From: Neiella marina
Lineage (GTDB): Bacteria > Pseudomonadota > Gammaproteobacteria > Enterobacterales > Neiellaceae
Assembly: GCF_002165625.1 (NCBI RefSeq)
Contig: NZ_NGNS01000009.1
Location: 93,538 to 157,537, forward strand
Length of the DNA: 64,000 nt
Direction: 5' to 3'
In this document: piece after piece, positions 10,279-19,854 of the stretch
Position numbering within the stretch: position 1 is the stretch's first letter
Layout of the letters: every line of letters starts with the position of its first letter
Notes under the pieces: model-generated
Databases searched by the model: none
What the model saw: the letters and a program-made list of their open reading frames with translations, nothing else
Told to the model about the DNA's origin: nothing
Program-made: the position numbers and the translations under genes

Positions 10279-11709
10279 TTAGGCGTTCGGGTCGAACATC
10301 ACGGCGCCATTGCTTTCTTCAGCAACCTGACGACGGGCCAGAATTTCTGCCGGAGCCGTTTCGACCCGTAAGCCCATCTCGTCTTCTGAGCGAATAAATT
10401 CGCCACGCAGTGAGTTGGGGAACACATCAACAATCTTGACGTCAGCAAATTTGCCGATTAAGCGATGGTCGCCTTCAAAATTCACCACCCGGTTGTTCTC
10501 GGTACGGCCGCGAAGCTCCATTGGATTTTTCTTCGAAGGTCCCTCAACCAAAATGCGCTGCTCGGTACCGTGCATGTCGCGAGCAATTTTCTGTGCCTGT
10601 TGGTTGATGCGTGCTTGCAAGATGTGCAAACGCTGTTTCTTTTCTTCTTCGGTGACATCATCTGGCAGATCCGCCGCCGGAGTGCCCGGACGGGCGCTGT
10701 AAATGAAACTAAAGCTAATGTCGTAATCCACCGCTTTAATCAGATTCATGGTGGCTTCAAAGTCTTCCGCTGTTTCACCTGGGTAGCCAACAATGAAGTC
10801 ACTGCTCATGCAGATGTTCGGCCGAATTTTCTTCAATCGACGAATCTTGGATTTGTACTCAATGGCGGTGTGGCCGCGCTTCATCAGGTTCAGAATCCGG
10901 TCAGAGCCTGATTGAACTGGCAAGTGCAGGTGATCGACCAACTCAGGCACATCGGCATACGCTTCAATGATGTCATCAGTGAATTCAACTGGATGAGAAG
11001 TGGTGTAACGAATGCGATCAATGCCATCGATGCTGGCGACTAAGCGCAGCAACTCTGAGAAATGACAGATCTCGCCATCATGAGTTGCGCCACGATAGGC
11101 GTTCACGTTTTGACCGAGTAGGTTCACTTCACGAACACCTTGGTCGGCTAACTGAGCGATTTCATACAGCACGTCATCAAGTGGCCGACTGACTTCTTCC
11201 CCGCGGGTATATGGCACCACGCAGAAGGTACAGTACTTAGAACAGCCTTCCATGATCGATACGAATGCAGTCGGTCCTTCAGCGCGAGGTTCTGGCAAAC
11301 GGTCGAATTTCTCGATTTCAGGGAACGAGACATCGACCACTGGCTCACCGGCTTGCGCTGCGGCGATCATTTCCGGTAAACGGTGCAAGGTTTGCGGGCC
11401 GAAAATGACGTCAATAATTGGCGCGCGTTGGCGTAAATCAGCCCCTTCTTGCGAGGCAACACAGCCACCCACGCCAATGACTAAGTCAGGGTTACTTGCT
11501 TTTAACTCTTTCCAGCGGCCCAGTTGGTGAAACACTTTTTCCTGCGCTTTTTCACGGATCGAGCAGGTGTTAAGCAGCAACACATCGGCTTCTTCCGGCT
11601 CTTCAGTGTATTCATAACCGGAATTTGAATTGAGGAGATCGGCCATTTTTGATGAATCGTACTCGTTCATCTGGCAACCCCAAGTTTTGATATGAAGTTT
11701 TTTGCTCAT
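10279..11709 (-). CDS. miaB: tRNA-2-methylthio-N6-dimethylallyladenosine synthase MiaB
   Basis: MiaB is the radical-SAM methylthiotransferase that modifies A37 of tRNAs reading UNN codons. The 476-residue protein has the N-terminal UPF0004 domain with cysteines in [21 protein letters not shown] and GVGGCVASQ. The radical-SAM motif CSKYCTFC (C-x3-C-x2-C) lies near residue 158, and a TRAM domain is at the C-terminus. It heads the leftward miaB-ybeZ-ybeY-corC-lnt group and is divergent from ubiF, the E. coli arrangement. Confidence 0.97.
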   Translation of the reverse strand: MSKKLHIKTWGCQMNEYDSSKMADLLNSNSGYEYTEEPEEADVLLLNTCSIREKAQEKVFHQLGRWKELKASNPDLVIGVGGCVASQEGADLRQRAPIIDVIFGPQTLHRLPEMIAAAQAGEPVVDVSFPEIEKFDRLPEPRAEGPTAFVSIMEGCSKYCTFCVVPYTRGEEVSRPLDDVLYEIAQLADQGVREVNLLGQNVNAYRGATHDGEICHFSELLRLVASIDGIDRIRYTTSHPVEFTDDIIEAYADVPELVDHLHLPVQSGSDRILNLMKRGHTAIEYKSKIRRLKKIRPNICMSSDFIVGYPGETAEDFEATMNLIKAVDYDISFSFIYSARPGTPAADLPDDVTEEEKKQRLHILQARINQQAQKIARDMHGTEQRILVEGPSKKNPMELRGRTENNRVVNFEGDHRLIGKFADVKIVDVFPNSLRGEFIRSEDEMGLRVETAPAEILARRQVAEESNGAVMFDPNA

Positions 11710-11944
11710 TCGTGTTTTGGCCTTTAATACCGCTGGCTGAAAAATAAGGAGGCGTATTTTAGCGCCTGTTTTGGCTGCTGACCATAGTTGTGGTGAATGA
11801 TTTTTATACAGTCAGCATCAGGGCCAAGCTTCTGTGCGTTTGCGGCAGGTGATTCAGTCGCTAAATCAGGACATAATGTCATGCCCAAGCGCGACAGCTA
11901 CTGCTTTCAGATTACCCATCTTGCGCAGTGAGAGAAGGACAACG

Positions 11945-13144
11945 ATGAACGCCAGCAAACAAACCCCAACAAGCCCAAAGTCTACTTCGGCCTCCCTAGA
12001 TGTACTCATCGTTGGTGGCGGTATGGTTGGTTGCGCTGCGGCCTTGTTGCTCGCCGAGCAGGGCAAACGAGTGATGGTGCTGGAGCGATTTGAGCCAAAA
12101 TCGATTGATGCCGCTTCGCCAATGGGGCTGCGAGTGTCTGCGCTAAACCTCGCCAGCGAGCAGTTACTTGCTGAAGTCGGCTGCTGGTCTGATATTGCTG
12201 CGGTTCGGGTTTGCCCCTATCGTCGTTTGGCTGTTTGGGAAGATCAATTGGAGCCGGTGGAGTTCCGAGCCAGCGATATTGAACAGTCCCATTTGGGGCA
12301 TATTGTAGAAAATGAGTTGGTGCAGATGCTCTTGTGGCAACGATGCCAGCAGCACCCGTTGGTCGATTGCCGATTAATTCAAGCTGTTGAATCGCTGTCG
12401 CAGAGTGATGAATGGGCAACGTTAACGGTTGATGGACAGTTGTATCAGGCGCAACTCATTCTCGCCTGCGATGGTGGCTTGTCGCGTGTCCGTCAACTGG
12501 CCGGTATTGGCGTCGAAGGCTGGCAGTATCAGCAGCACGCGCTGGTGGTCGGTATTGATACTCAAACTGAGTCGCAAGATATTACTTGGCAACAGATGTC
12601 GGCTACGGGGCCCAAGGCCTTTTTGCCGCTGGCACAAGGCAAAGGCTCACTGGTGTGGTATCACCAGGCCGACAAAGTCGCTCGATTAAAGCAGTTACCA
12701 ACGGCTCAGCTCAAGAGTGAGCTGTTGCAAGCATTTCCTGCTGTGCTGGGCGATTTTACCATTGAGCAGGTGGCTTCCTTCCCGCTGACTCGTCAGCATG
12801 CGCAGACATATTCCAAGGGCAGAGTGGTGCTGGTTGGTGATTCTGCTCATTTGATTAACCCACTGGCAGGACAGGGAGTTAACCTCGGCTTTAGAGATGT
12901 CAGAGCGTTAGCTGCAGTGATGGCTGACAACCAAGACTGGGCAAGTTCCGAAACACTGAAGCGCTATCAACAGCAGCGCAAGCGCGACAACCTCACCATG
13001 ATGTCGGCGATGGACGCCATTTATGCGACTTTTAGCAATGATTTGCCGCCACTTAAACTCGCCCGTCAATTAGGACTTAGCTTGGTCAACAAGTTGCCAA
13101 TCGCTAAGCGACTGGCAACTGAATACGCCTGTGGCTTGAAATAA
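11945..13144 (+). CDS. ubiF: FAD-dependent ubiquinone-biosynthesis hydroxylase UbiF
   Basis: This is a UbiH/UbiF/VisC-family monooxygenase of 399 residues. It has the dinucleotide motif VLIVGGGMVGCAAALLLAEQG near residue 20 and the FAD motif VGDSAHLINPLAGQGVNLGFRD near residue 300. Divergence from miaB is the E. coli ubiF setting, so hydroxylation of the demethoxy-ubiquinone ring is the most likely role; UbiH or UbiI cannot be ruled out from motifs alone. I chose ATG 11945, preceded by GAGAAGGA. The longer frame from 11834 has no ribosome site and adds 37 atypical residues. Confidence 0.85.
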   Translation: MNASKQTPTSPKSTSASLDVLIVGGGMVGCAAALLLAEQGKRVMVLERFEPKSIDAASPMGLRVSALNLASEQLLAEVGCWSDIAAVRVCPYRRLAVWEDQLEPVEFRASDIEQSHLGHIVENELVQMLLWQRCQQHPLVDCRLIQAVESLSQSDEWATLTVDGQLYQAQLILACDGGLSRVRQLAGIGVEGWQYQQHALVVGIDTQTESQDITWQQMSATGPKAFLPLAQGKGSLVWYHQADKVARLKQLPTAQLKSELLQAFPAVLGDFTIEQVASFPLTRQHAQTYSKGRVVLVGDSAHLINPLAGQGVNLGFRDVRALAAVMADNQDWASSETLKRYQQQRKRDNLTMMSAMDAIYATFSNDLPPLKLARQLGLSLVNKLPIAKRLATEYACGLK

Positions 13145-13148
13145 GTTG

Positions 13149-13865
13149 TTAGGCGTTGGCGAGTCGATCTTCAATCACTTCGTTAGTTTTAAAGCTGTAA
13201 CGCATATTGGGGTAGACGCATATGTCGGTCACGTCTTTCGGTACACCGGCCGGTATCGCGCGACAGTTGGTAGAAATTCGATATTTGCCGATCACAGGCT
13301 CGACTCGGTGCCAAGCATGACCATGCAACAGTACTAGGGTGCCCTTACGAGGTTTAATCACCACTTGGTCTTCATAGAAGGTGTCGTTTTCTTCGCTCGC
13401 TGGCAGTACACCTGCTTTATGACTTTTTGGCACTACCAAGGTGTAGCCACCGATGTCTTCAGTGACATCCATGGTGTAACTCAAACGGTTGATGTTAAAC
13501 AGCTTGGGATCTTCCGGCGGGCAGTCTTGATGCCATGATTGACCTTTGGTACCGCTCTTGGAGAACATCACCATGCTATACAGCGCTTCCCAGCCTTCAC
13601 CCAGAATTGCTTTGGTTAAGCCAACTAAGTGCTCATGGTTATCAAAGTAATCAAACTCTTTGACTCCTTCCCATTGCGGAAACCAAGGGATCACCTCGGT
13701 TTTTGCTTTCTCTAGAAATTCTTCGTTGTGAAAAAACTCAGGGGATTCGCCAAAGTAGTCGAGGATCTGCTGATTAAATTGATCCATGATTTCATCTTCA
13801 AAGAAATTTTCGAAGATCAAATACCCTTGTTCCCAGAATTGCTTGGCTAACTGTTCGTAGTTCAT
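13149..13865 (-). CDS. Phytanoyl-CoA dioxygenase (PhyH) family protein
   Basis: A 238-residue Fe(II)/2-oxoglutarate dioxygenase of the PhyH family. Metal ligands are recognisable as HQD in GQSWHQDCPPED (near residue 115) and the distal histidine in LHGHAWHRVEP (near 190), with a likely 2-oxoglutarate-binding arginine in GKYRISTNCR. The substrate is not apparent. It is convergent with ubiF, with only 4 bases between the stop codons, and lies downstream of the tRNA operon on the same strand but beyond that operon's terminator. Confidence 0.82.
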   Translation of the reverse strand: MNYEQLAKQFWEQGYLIFENFFEDEIMDQFNQQILDYFGESPEFFHNEEFLEKAKTEVIPWFPQWEGVKEFDYFDNHEHLVGLTKAILGEGWEALYSMVMFSKSGTKGQSWHQDCPPEDPKLFNINRLSYTMDVTEDIGGYTLVVPKSHKAGVLPASEENDTFYEDQVVIKPRKGTLVLLHGHAWHRVEPVIGKYRISTNCRAIPAGVPKDVTDICVYPNMRYSFKTNEVIEDRLANA

Positions 13866-14023
13866 AGATTCGCTCCCACCACTTCGCTTTTTTTATTGAG
13901 TATCGTTTAGACGATGTTTTATTGGTTTCAGGCTAACCGGAGCGGCGATAAAGGTGGATTTCGTATTTTCAGATTCGAATTACTATTTTTGCCGGAACTG
14001 GATTCGGAGTGGTAGGCAACAAC

Positions 14024-14053
14024 AAAAAAAGCCCACTCAAATGAGTGGGCTTT
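14024..14053 (-). terminator. Rho-independent terminator of the tRNA operon
   Basis: The stem GCCCACTC-AAAT-GAGTGGGC (14031-14050) is followed on the minus strand by a run of seven T. It lies just downstream of the second tRNA-Gln. Confidence 0.85.
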
Positions 14054-14061
14054 CTGAATAA

Positions 14062-14136
14062 TGGCTGGGGTACCTGGATTTGAACCAGGGAATGGCGGCA
14101 TCAAAAGCCGCTGCCTTACCGCTTGGCGATACCCCA
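14062..14136 (-). tRNA. tRNA-Gln (anticodon TTG), copy 1
   Basis: A 75-base cloverleaf with encoded CCA. The minus strand begins TGGGGTATCGCCAAGCGG, has the anticodon loop CTTTTGA with TTG, a GGTTCAAATCC T-arm, and ends CCCCAGCCA. It closely resembles E. coli glnU/glnW. It is last in the operon and identical to the copies at 14259 and 20843. Confidence 0.98.
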
Positions 14137-14258
14137 ACAAAACTGGGTCATTAAAAAAGCCTGCACAAGCAAGCTTTTTACGGCAACAACGCTAAGTGGC
14201 TAGCTTGTTACCAGAATCAAGATTGTTGCTAAACGCAATCATCTCAACTCAAGAATAA

Positions 14259-14333
14259 TGGCTGGGGTACCTGGATTTGAACCAGGGAATGGCGGCATCA
14301 AAAGCCGCTGCCTTACCGCTTGGCGATACCCCA
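14259..14333 (-). tRNA. tRNA-Gln (anticodon TTG), copy 2
   Basis: Identical over all 75 bases to the neighbouring copy, including the encoded CCA. It is third in the Met-Leu-Gln-Gln operon, which is the order of E. coli metT-leuW-glnU-glnW near ubiF. Confidence 0.98.
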
Positions 14334-14339
14334 ACAAAA

Positions 14340-14424
14340 TGGTGCGGAAGGAGAGACTTGAACTCTCACACCTTGCGGCGCCAGAACCTAAATCTGGTGC
14401 GTCTACCAATTCCGCCACTTCCGC
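14340..14424 (-). tRNA. tRNA-Leu (anticodon TAG)
   Basis: An 85-base class II tRNA with a long variable arm and encoded CCA. The acceptor is GCGGAAG/CTTCCGC and the anticodon loop reads ATTTAGG (TAG). It is the same length as, and very similar to, E. coli leuW. Confidence 0.98.
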
Positions 14425-14437
14425 ACATAAGAAGACA

Positions 14438-14514
14438 TGGTGGCTATGGCGGGACTTGAACCTGCGACCCCAGCATTATGAGTGCTGTGCTCTAACCAGC
14501 TGAGCTACATAGCC
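14438..14514 (-). tRNA. Elongator tRNA-Met (anticodon CAT)
   Basis: A 77-base tRNA with acceptor GGCTATG/CATAGCC, anticodon CAT in the loop CTCATAA, and encoded CCA. Similarity to E. coli metT and its paired first acceptor base mark it as the elongator, not the initiator. It is first in the operon. Confidence 0.97.
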
Positions 14515-14565
14515 ATCTTCTTTTTACCTTCGGCTTGGGTGTTACCCTTGCCGTTGGTGGCGCGT

Positions 14566-14594
14566 ATTATGCGAATCGAAGGGGGTGTCGTCAA
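14566..14594 (-). promoter_or_regulatory. Sigma-70 promoter of the tRNA operon with a GC-rich discriminator
   Basis: On the minus strand, TTGACG (14589-14594) and CATAAT (14566-14571) match five of six consensus bases each and are separated by exactly 17 bases. The bases just after the -10 box are GC-rich (ACGCGCC), as in stringently controlled stable-RNA promoters. The first tRNA begins about 45 bases after the predicted start. Confidence 0.75.
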
Positions 14595-14730
14595 GCCCCT
14601 TTTTTAGCAATTTTTTCGCTTGCTCATGATTTGAACTATTTTCGTCGAAACTGGTGTTATTTTCGGCAAAAAAGCGAATTGCATGAGTGATTATCAGGCT
14701 TGCATGTGGGCGAACAGGTCGAGACCATGA

Positions 14731-15507
14731 CTATTTTGTGGTTTTTTGCGTCGCAAGCACATCCATTTGATTGGGGTGGCCGCGGCGGGGAAGTTTTAAG
14801 ATAGCAGTACGATCAATTTTGCCTTGGTGCTCTAACTGCCTCAGTTGGCTTGTAATCAGCGGCACTAATTGATGATGTTTTTTATGTAAGTAATGATAAA
14901 ACATCAGATCGCGATCCAGCGATCTTAAAATCTTCAGTTTGTTGCCCTCGTTTTCACTGATGAGCTGCATCGCCTCACTTTCAGTTAAAAAGATGGCATC
15001 GACGCGGTCTTTGAGTAGCATATCGATTAACACATCATTCTGAGTGACCCGAACAACATTCAATTGGTATTTATCCGCCATGTTTTCATGGTCGACGAAT
15101 CCTAAGGTAATGCCGAGTCGATAGTCCCGCATTTGCTCAAATGATTGCGCTTTGACGCGTTGATTCGCCACCATTACCGATTTCAATTGACACAGTGGTA
15201 CAGGGATTTGCATTAAGTTTGGATATTGAATGTCGGTGCCGGCAACCCGCAGCATTTCACCATCAGCCAAACCAGCATTGGCGATCGTGAGTGAACGTTT
15301 ACTAGGTAACACCAAGTACTCAACGGCAATGTCCAATTGTTCATATGCTTTGGCGAGAGCCCGTTGCGCGCAAATGAAGTTTTCCCCCAAGCTGTTTCGG
15401 GTGATGGTGATGGTGGTATTGTCCGCGAGTGCTGAGTACGGCAGCGTAGTTATTGCAACTAACAAGGTTGCAATGGCTGATTTGATAAGTCGTGTGATAC
15501 TCGGCAT
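14731..15507 (-). CDS. Periplasmic substrate-binding protein of the amino-acid ABC transporter type (SBP_bac_3-like)
   Basis: A 258-residue protein with a Sec signal peptide (about residues 1-29, ending SALA-DN) followed by a two-lobed solute-binding fold; SFEQMRDYRLGITLGF and DMLLKDRVDAIFLTE are typical of the family. No permease or ATPase genes are adjacent, so it may be an orphan sensor or binding protein, as is common in Alteromonadales. ATG 15507 has AGGAG directly upstream; the longer frame lacks a ribosome site. The ligand is unknown. Confidence 0.75.
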   Translation of the reverse strand: MPSITRLIKSAIATLLVAITTLPYSALADNTTITITRNSLGENFICAQRALAKAYEQLDIAVEYLVLPSKRSLTIANAGLADGEMLRVAGTDIQYPNLMQIPVPLCQLKSVMVANQRVKAQSFEQMRDYRLGITLGFVDHENMADKYQLNVVRVTQNDVLIDMLLKDRVDAIFLTESEAMQLISENEGNKLKILRSLDRDLMFYHYLHKKHHQLVPLITSQLRQLEHQGKIDRTAILKLPRRGHPNQMDVLATQKTTK

Positions 15508-16028
15508 ATGGATATACTCCTCTTTCTCGCGGCCTTGGTCTGCGCAATTCATTGCTATCCCACTGCGGCCTGAGCATTGCGATTGGCACTCTATCGCCTA
15601 GCTGCTCGTTCGATATCCATTCATGCAACGGCAAATTCGTTGGGTTTAACGTCCACTGTTTCACAGTAGTCACAAATCTTACATCAAACATAGTATGTTT
15701 AACATCATCATAACTATAACTGTGATGCAAGTTGGTCTCTAAAGTGCAGCGGCTACTGCCGGTGACGCTCGTGAGTAGGTGGATCTAATCGGAAAACTCG
15801 AGAGGGGGTATGACGGTTGGATATCGAAGTGTTCTGTAGCAGGGGCTGCCGGATAGCTAAGCAGATCTGATTAAAAATGGCTCTGAAGCAGATAAGGTCG
15901 CTGGTCGTATCGGTTTTGATATTGAGTATGTCAGGGGCCGGCAAAAACAATAAGTTAGTTGCTGAGTAGATTAAAAAGGTTGCCAGTTGGCAACCTTTTT
16001 ATTGCGGCACTTTGGCGCCAGTGCGGCA
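15508..16028. other. Intergenic region without a supported gene
   Basis: 521 bases between two leftward genes. The part near 15660-15730 is AT-rich and may hold the promoter of the binding-protein gene. Bases 15757-15775 start like the GGA-hairpin repeat (GGTGACGCTC) but lose the match at once, so a decayed copy is possible. Short frames here have no coding character. A terminator closes the region. Confidence 0.5.
15973..16000. terminator. Bidirectional rho-independent terminator
   Basis: AAAAAGGTTGCC-AGTT-GGCAACCTTTTT is a perfect 12-base stem with A and T tracts on both sides. On the minus strand it lies just downstream of the 16029-16586 gene. Confidence 0.9.
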
Positions 16029-16586
16029 TTAAATTGCACCATGGGTTTCCTTTTTCGCACTGGTGGCATTGGCTATCATCTCTGCGAGAGGAATGAACGG
16101 GAATGATGGTTCATAGCACTTGAGCTCATCATAGGCGGTCGCAACCTTGTCTGCGGCAGACAGTCCTTTAAAGTCGCTTTTCTCCAATCGCAACTCTTCG
16201 GTCAGTTGTGCCCACACCATAGCTTCCCATGGCAGCAGGTAACCGCTGACACCAGCGATATCAACTTTTGCTTCGGTATGAGCATTGGGAGCTAGCAAGA
16301 ATATAGAAGCATCTGGCGCAAGATCAGTTGCATAGCGTTCGATGAAAAGCTGAATGTCAGCAACTGCATCGAGACCTCCCACTACCATTTGCAACTTGTC
16401 GTTGTTGGCCAGTAGTACAACATCGCGTACCAAAGACGTGGGAGGTTTGCGACGGCCAGATGTGTCGGCTACTTCGCCTTCAACTAATACCAGCTCACCA
16501 CGGTATGCTTGTACGCCATCACTGGTCATGGCCTTGAAGTTGGTATTGAAAAGCACACCTTGTTGTTCATATTGATCTAACAGCAT
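16029..16586 (-). CDS. Hypothetical protein, 185 residues
   Basis: I do not recognise this protein. It is soluble-looking, with no signal peptide or membrane segment, and mixes strands and helices (LQMVVGGLDAVADIQLFIERYATD; SIFLLAPNAHTEAKVDIAGVSG). The start MLLDQYEQQGV has GGAGCTGAAC upstream. A strong terminator follows its stop, so it is probably a single-gene transcript. The gene has the same codon character as its neighbours and no sign of decay. Confidence 0.7.
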   Translation of the reverse strand: MLLDQYEQQGVLFNTNFKAMTSDGVQAYRGELVLVEGEVADTSGRRKPPTSLVRDVVLLANNDKLQMVVGGLDAVADIQLFIERYATDLAPDASIFLLAPNAHTEAKVDIAGVSGYLLPWEAMVWAQLTEELRLEKSDFKGLSAADKVATAYDELKCYEPSFPFIPLAEMIANATSAKKETHGAI

Positions 16587-16885
16587 GTTCAGCTCCGGAT
16601 AATCGTTTCATGTTTGGGTGTCATCTAGCGATCCAGAGTGCAAAATCTGCTCCGTTTAGGATGTGATAATAAATATATAAATAACAATTGGTTAGGATGA
16701 TTAGATAATTAAGTGTATTGTTACAAGCATCACAGGGTGTCGCATTTAGCACCAAAAGCGAGGACCACGACGGCTGTATTGTTTAAATGTTTGATTTGCC
16801 TCCTACCTAGTTTTGCTGCATCTTGTTAGTGTCATTGTTCAAGCAATAAGCCTCCTAGTTGCGGGCTGTTTTAGGAAGGGACGCA

Positions 16886-17125
16886 ATGAAGACTGTAACC
16901 GTTTTGTACTACACCAACTCAGATCTGAGATTATCTGATTCGATACTTGAGCTGGATGTGAGAACAAATGGTCGGGTAGTGATCCCGGCAGATTTCAAGC
17001 AAGGAAAACAGATCATTGCTGTACTTGAAGGTGAGTGTAAACTGCTCAATCGTTTAGGTGAGCGGATTGTGCCTCAAGATGCAGAGGAAACAGCGAGCGA
17101 AGGAAGTCAGCTTTACTGGGATTAG
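16886..17125 (+). CDS. Small conserved protein resembling the TIGR02922 family
   Basis: A 79-residue protein (MKTVTVLYYTNSDLRLSDSI...) resembling a short family of unknown function known from Shewanella and Colwellia. ATG 16886 is preceded by GGAAGGGACGCA; an upstream in-frame TTG at 16859 has no such site. A strong shared terminator follows. The 299 bases upstream, back to the preceding gene, are AT-rich and contain no other visible feature. Family placement is from memory of its sequence pattern. Confidence 0.72.
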   Translation: MKTVTVLYYTNSDLRLSDSILELDVRTNGRVVIPADFKQGKQIIAVLEGECKLLNRLGERIVPQDAEETASEGSQLYWD

Positions 17126-17143
17126 TACCGAGCTAAATGTGAC

Positions 17144-17173
17144 AAAAAAGGCTGCCGTAGGGCAGCCTTTTTG
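17144..17173. terminator. Bidirectional terminator between the TIGR02922-like gene and ychF
   Basis: GGCTGCC-GTAG-GGCAGCC (17150-17167) is flanked by six A on the left and five T on the right. It serves the rightward small gene and the leftward ychF. Confidence 0.9.
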
Positions 17174-17196
17174 TTAAACAACTGATAGCTCAGCCG

Positions 17197-18288
17197 TTAG
17201 ACGTTGAAGCGGAAGTGAATCACGTCACCATCTTTAACGATGTATTCTTTACCTTCAAGACGCCACTTACCAGCATCTTTGGCACCACTTTCACCGTTGT
17301 TGTCAATGTAGTCATCAAAGCCAACGACTTCGGCGCGAATGAAGCCTTTTTCAAAATCGGTGTGAATCTTACCGGCAGCTTGTGGCGCAGTCGCGCCCAC
17401 AGGTACCGTCCATGCACGTACTTCTTTAACACCCGCAGTAAAGTAAGTGTGTAGATGAAGCAATTCATAGCCGCCGCGAATCACGCGGTTCAGACCTGGC
17501 TCTTCTAAGCCCATATCGGCCATGAATTCTTCCAGTTCTTCATCTTCTAGTTCGGCCAGCTCAGATTCGATTTCAGCACAAACCGGCACAACCACGGCAT
17601 TCTCTTTCTCGGCAATCTCACGGACCACATCCAAGTACGGGTTGTTTTCAAAGCCATCATCATTGACGTTGGCGATATACATGGTCGGCTTGATGGTGAG
17701 GAAGTTAAGGTAGTTGATGGCAGCCTTTTCTTCTTTGGTCAGCTCCAAGGTACGAATCATGTCGCCTTCTTCGAGCACCGCTTGAATACGCTCGAGAATT
17801 GGCAGTTCGAACTTGGCATCCTTATCGCCGCCTTTGGCTTTTTTCAGATTGCGCTGAATAGCACGTTCGCAGGCTTCTAAGTCAGATAACGCCAGCTCAG
17901 TGTTGATCACTTCAATATCTGAGGCCGGATCAACCTTGCCATCAACGTGAACGATGTTTTCATTTTCAAAGCAACGAACAACGTGGCCAATGGCATCCGT
18001 CTCGCGGATATTACCAAGGAATTTGTTACCCAAGCCTTCACCGGTAGATGCGCCTTTTACCAAACCGGCAATATCGACGAACTCCATGGTCGTTGGCAGA
18101 ATTTTTTGCGGGTTGACGATATCCGCCAATTGCTGCAAGCGTGGATCGGGAACCGGAACCACGCCCGTGTTTGGCTCAATGGTACAAAACGGGAAGTTAG
18201 CTGCTTCGATGCCAGCTTTAGTCAAGGCGTTGAACAGGGTTGATTTACCAACGTTTGGCAAACCGACGATGCCACATTTAAATCCCAT
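17197..18288 (-). CDS. ychF: Redox-regulated ribosome-binding ATPase YchF
   Basis: An Obg-family ATPase of 363 residues, the exact E. coli length. The N-terminal P-loop GLPNVGKST is at residues 8-16, DIAG follows in the G3 region, and a C-terminal TGS domain includes [11 protein letters not shown]. YchF binds ATP rather than GTP, associates with ribosomes, and negatively affects the oxidative stress response. It lies 60 bases after pth on the same strand, the conserved pth-ychF order. Confidence 0.97.
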   Translation of the reverse strand: MGFKCGIVGLPNVGKSTLFNALTKAGIEAANFPFCTIEPNTGVVPVPDPRLQQLADIVNPQKILPTTMEFVDIAGLVKGASTGEGLGNKFLGNIRETDAIGHVVRCFENENIVHVDGKVDPASDIEVINTELALSDLEACERAIQRNLKKAKGGDKDAKFELPILERIQAVLEEGDMIRTLELTKEEKAAINYLNFLTIKPTMYIANVNDDGFENNPYLDVVREIAEKENAVVVPVCAEIESELAELEDEELEEFMADMGLEEPGLNRVIRGGYELLHLHTYFTAGVKEVRAWTVPVGATAPQAAGKIHTDFEKGFIRAEVVGFDDYIDNNGESGAKDAGKWRLEGKEYIVKDGDVIHFRFNV

Positions 18289-18348
18289 AACAGGTTCCTC
18301 AGATATTGATTGCCAACGTGCTAGTTGAGCTGGCCAGAAATCTTGTGG

Positions 18349-18936
18349 TTATGCTTTAAAGCTATGAAGGCGGTTCATGGCCTTGGCCAAACCGTCTTTG
18401 CCGATAATATCGAAGCAGCGGGCAGCTTCGTCAATGGCGGCATCAATTGCTTGTTGCTCTGCTTGCGGTGCTTTACCTAAGACATAACCGCTCACGCGAT
18501 TTTTGTCGCCAGGATGGTCAATGCCAATTCGCAAGCGAAGGAAATTCTTGTTGTTGCCCATTTTACTGATGATGTCACGCAGACCGTTATGACCACCGTG
18601 CCCGCCGCCACGTTTGAACTTAGCCACGCCCGGCGGCATGTCGAGTTCGTCGTGTGCCACTAAGATTTCTTCTGCTTCGATTTGGTAGAAGCGGGCAAGA
18701 GCGGCAACAGCCTGACCACTGCGATTCATGAAAGTGGTTGGTACCAGTAAGCGAAAGTCGGTGCCGTTTTGCTGGATGCGAGCGGTATAGCCATGAAACT
18801 TGGCTTCGGGTTTGAGCGTGACGTGGTGGATGCGGGCAAGCTCCTCCACAAACCAAACACCCGCGTTATGGCGGGTGTTGGTATATTCGGGGCCTGGATT
18901 TCCCAGGCCCACGACGAGTTTGATTGGATGGTCCAT
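18349..18936 (-). CDS. pth: Peptidyl-tRNA hydrolase Pth
   Basis: Pth cleaves peptidyl-tRNA released by drop-off. The 195 residues match the family length. Key residues are in [17 protein letters not shown] (catalytic His near residue 22), FMNRSGQAV and HDELDMPPG. It lies 18 bases after rplY and is followed by ychF, the common rplY-pth-ychF order. Confidence 0.97.
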   Translation of the reverse strand: MDHPIKLVVGLGNPGPEYTNTRHNAGVWFVEELARIHHVTLKPEAKFHGYTARIQQNGTDFRLLVPTTFMNRSGQAVAALARFYQIEAEEILVAHDELDMPPGVAKFKRGGGHGGHNGLRDIISKMGNNKNFLRLRIGIDHPGDKNRVSGYVLGKAPQAEQQAIDAAIDEAARCFDIIGKDGLAKAMNRLHSFKA

Positions 18937-18954
18937 ATCAGGGGACTATCAATC

Positions 18955-19584
18955 TTACTCAGCGTCGCCTTCAGCGGCTTCGCCTTCTGCTTCTTCAGCA
19001 GCGCCACCTTTGGCAGCAGAGATGCTAACAACAGCCAAGTCGTGAGACTCACCTTTTGCTAGTTCTACAGACTCAACGCCTTCTGGCAGCTTGATTTCTG
19101 ACAAGTGAATTGTTTGACCAATTTCAACGTCAGCCAAGTCAACTTCGATGAACTCAGGTAGGTTAGCTGGCAAGCAAGAGATAGCAATCTCGTTCGCCAA
19201 GTGGTTTACAATACCGCCGTTCTTAACTGCAGCAGCCGTTTCTTCGTTCAAGAAGTGAACTGGAACAGTAGTAACCAAAGCGTGAGTAGCGTCAACGCGC
19301 AAGAAGTCCAAGTGAGTAACTTTTGGCTTGAACGGGTGACGTTGCATATCTTTAACGATTGCTTGTACCGCAGTACCGTCGATGTTCAAGTTGATTACAG
19401 AGCTGTAGAAAGACTCAGCTTCTTGAGCTTTCAATACTTTGCTGTGTTCCAGAGTCAAAGCTGTAGGCTCTTGCTCGGCACCGTAAAGGATCGCAGGAAC
19501 TTTGTCGGCGTGACGTAGGCGGCGGCTCGCACCTTTCCCCAGGTCAGTACGGACTACTGCATCCAGAGTAATTTGATCAGACAT
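18955..19584 (-). CDS. rplY: 50S ribosomal protein L25 with CTC extension
   Basis: L25 binds 5S rRNA. At 209 residues this is the long (CTC/TL5-like) form: an N-terminal L25 domain (residues 1-95, starting [33 protein letters not shown]), a beta-rich C-terminal domain, and an acidic Glu/Ala tail. E. coli has only the first domain (94 residues); the long form is usual in Pseudomonas. It shares a strand with pth and ychF. Confidence 0.96.
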   Translation of the reverse strand: MSDQITLDAVVRTDLGKGASRRLRHADKVPAILYGAEQEPTALTLEHSKVLKAQEAESFYSSVINLNIDGTAVQAIVKDMQRHPFKPKVTHLDFLRVDATHALVTTVPVHFLNEETAAAVKNGGIVNHLANEIAISCLPANLPEFIEVDLADVEIGQTIHLSEIKLPEGVESVELAKGESHDLAVVSISAAKGGAAEEAEGEAAEGDAE

Positions 19585-19750
19585 TTGTCGTCTCCAATAG
19601 AGTTAAAGATGTTGGTTTTTGCGACCAAAACCAACGTTAATAAAACACCCTGATGTCAGGGGCGCGGTATTCTATCCCGCAGACGGTAGCGCTGCAAGCT
19701 GTTTGTTAGGGGATAAATTGCCAGCTAACTGGTGGCAACCGCTGTGGCAA

Positions 19751-19782
19751 TAAAAAAGCGAGCTAACAAGCTCGCTTTTTTA
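19751..19782. terminator. Terminator downstream of prs
   Basis: AAAAAAGCGAGCT-AACA-AGCTCGCTTTTTT is a 13-base stem with A and T tracts. It sits between the prs stop and the rplY promoter region and can act in both directions. Confidence 0.9.
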
Positions 19783-19854
19783 TGGTTGCGCAATTGGCAA
19801 CTGCCACTTTGAACGGATGTTTTCTTAACGCAACGATCTTTACCGGTACTATTT

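Noticed and set aside
14258..14503. Frame starting [16 protein letters not shown]
   Set aside because: It is a translation of the antisense of tRNA-Gln, tRNA-Leu and tRNA-Met genes, a common false protein.
15741..16000. Second CsrB/CsrC-like RNA ending at the 15973 terminator
   Set aside because: Only about four GGA motifs, near the chance level, and few sit in hairpin loops.
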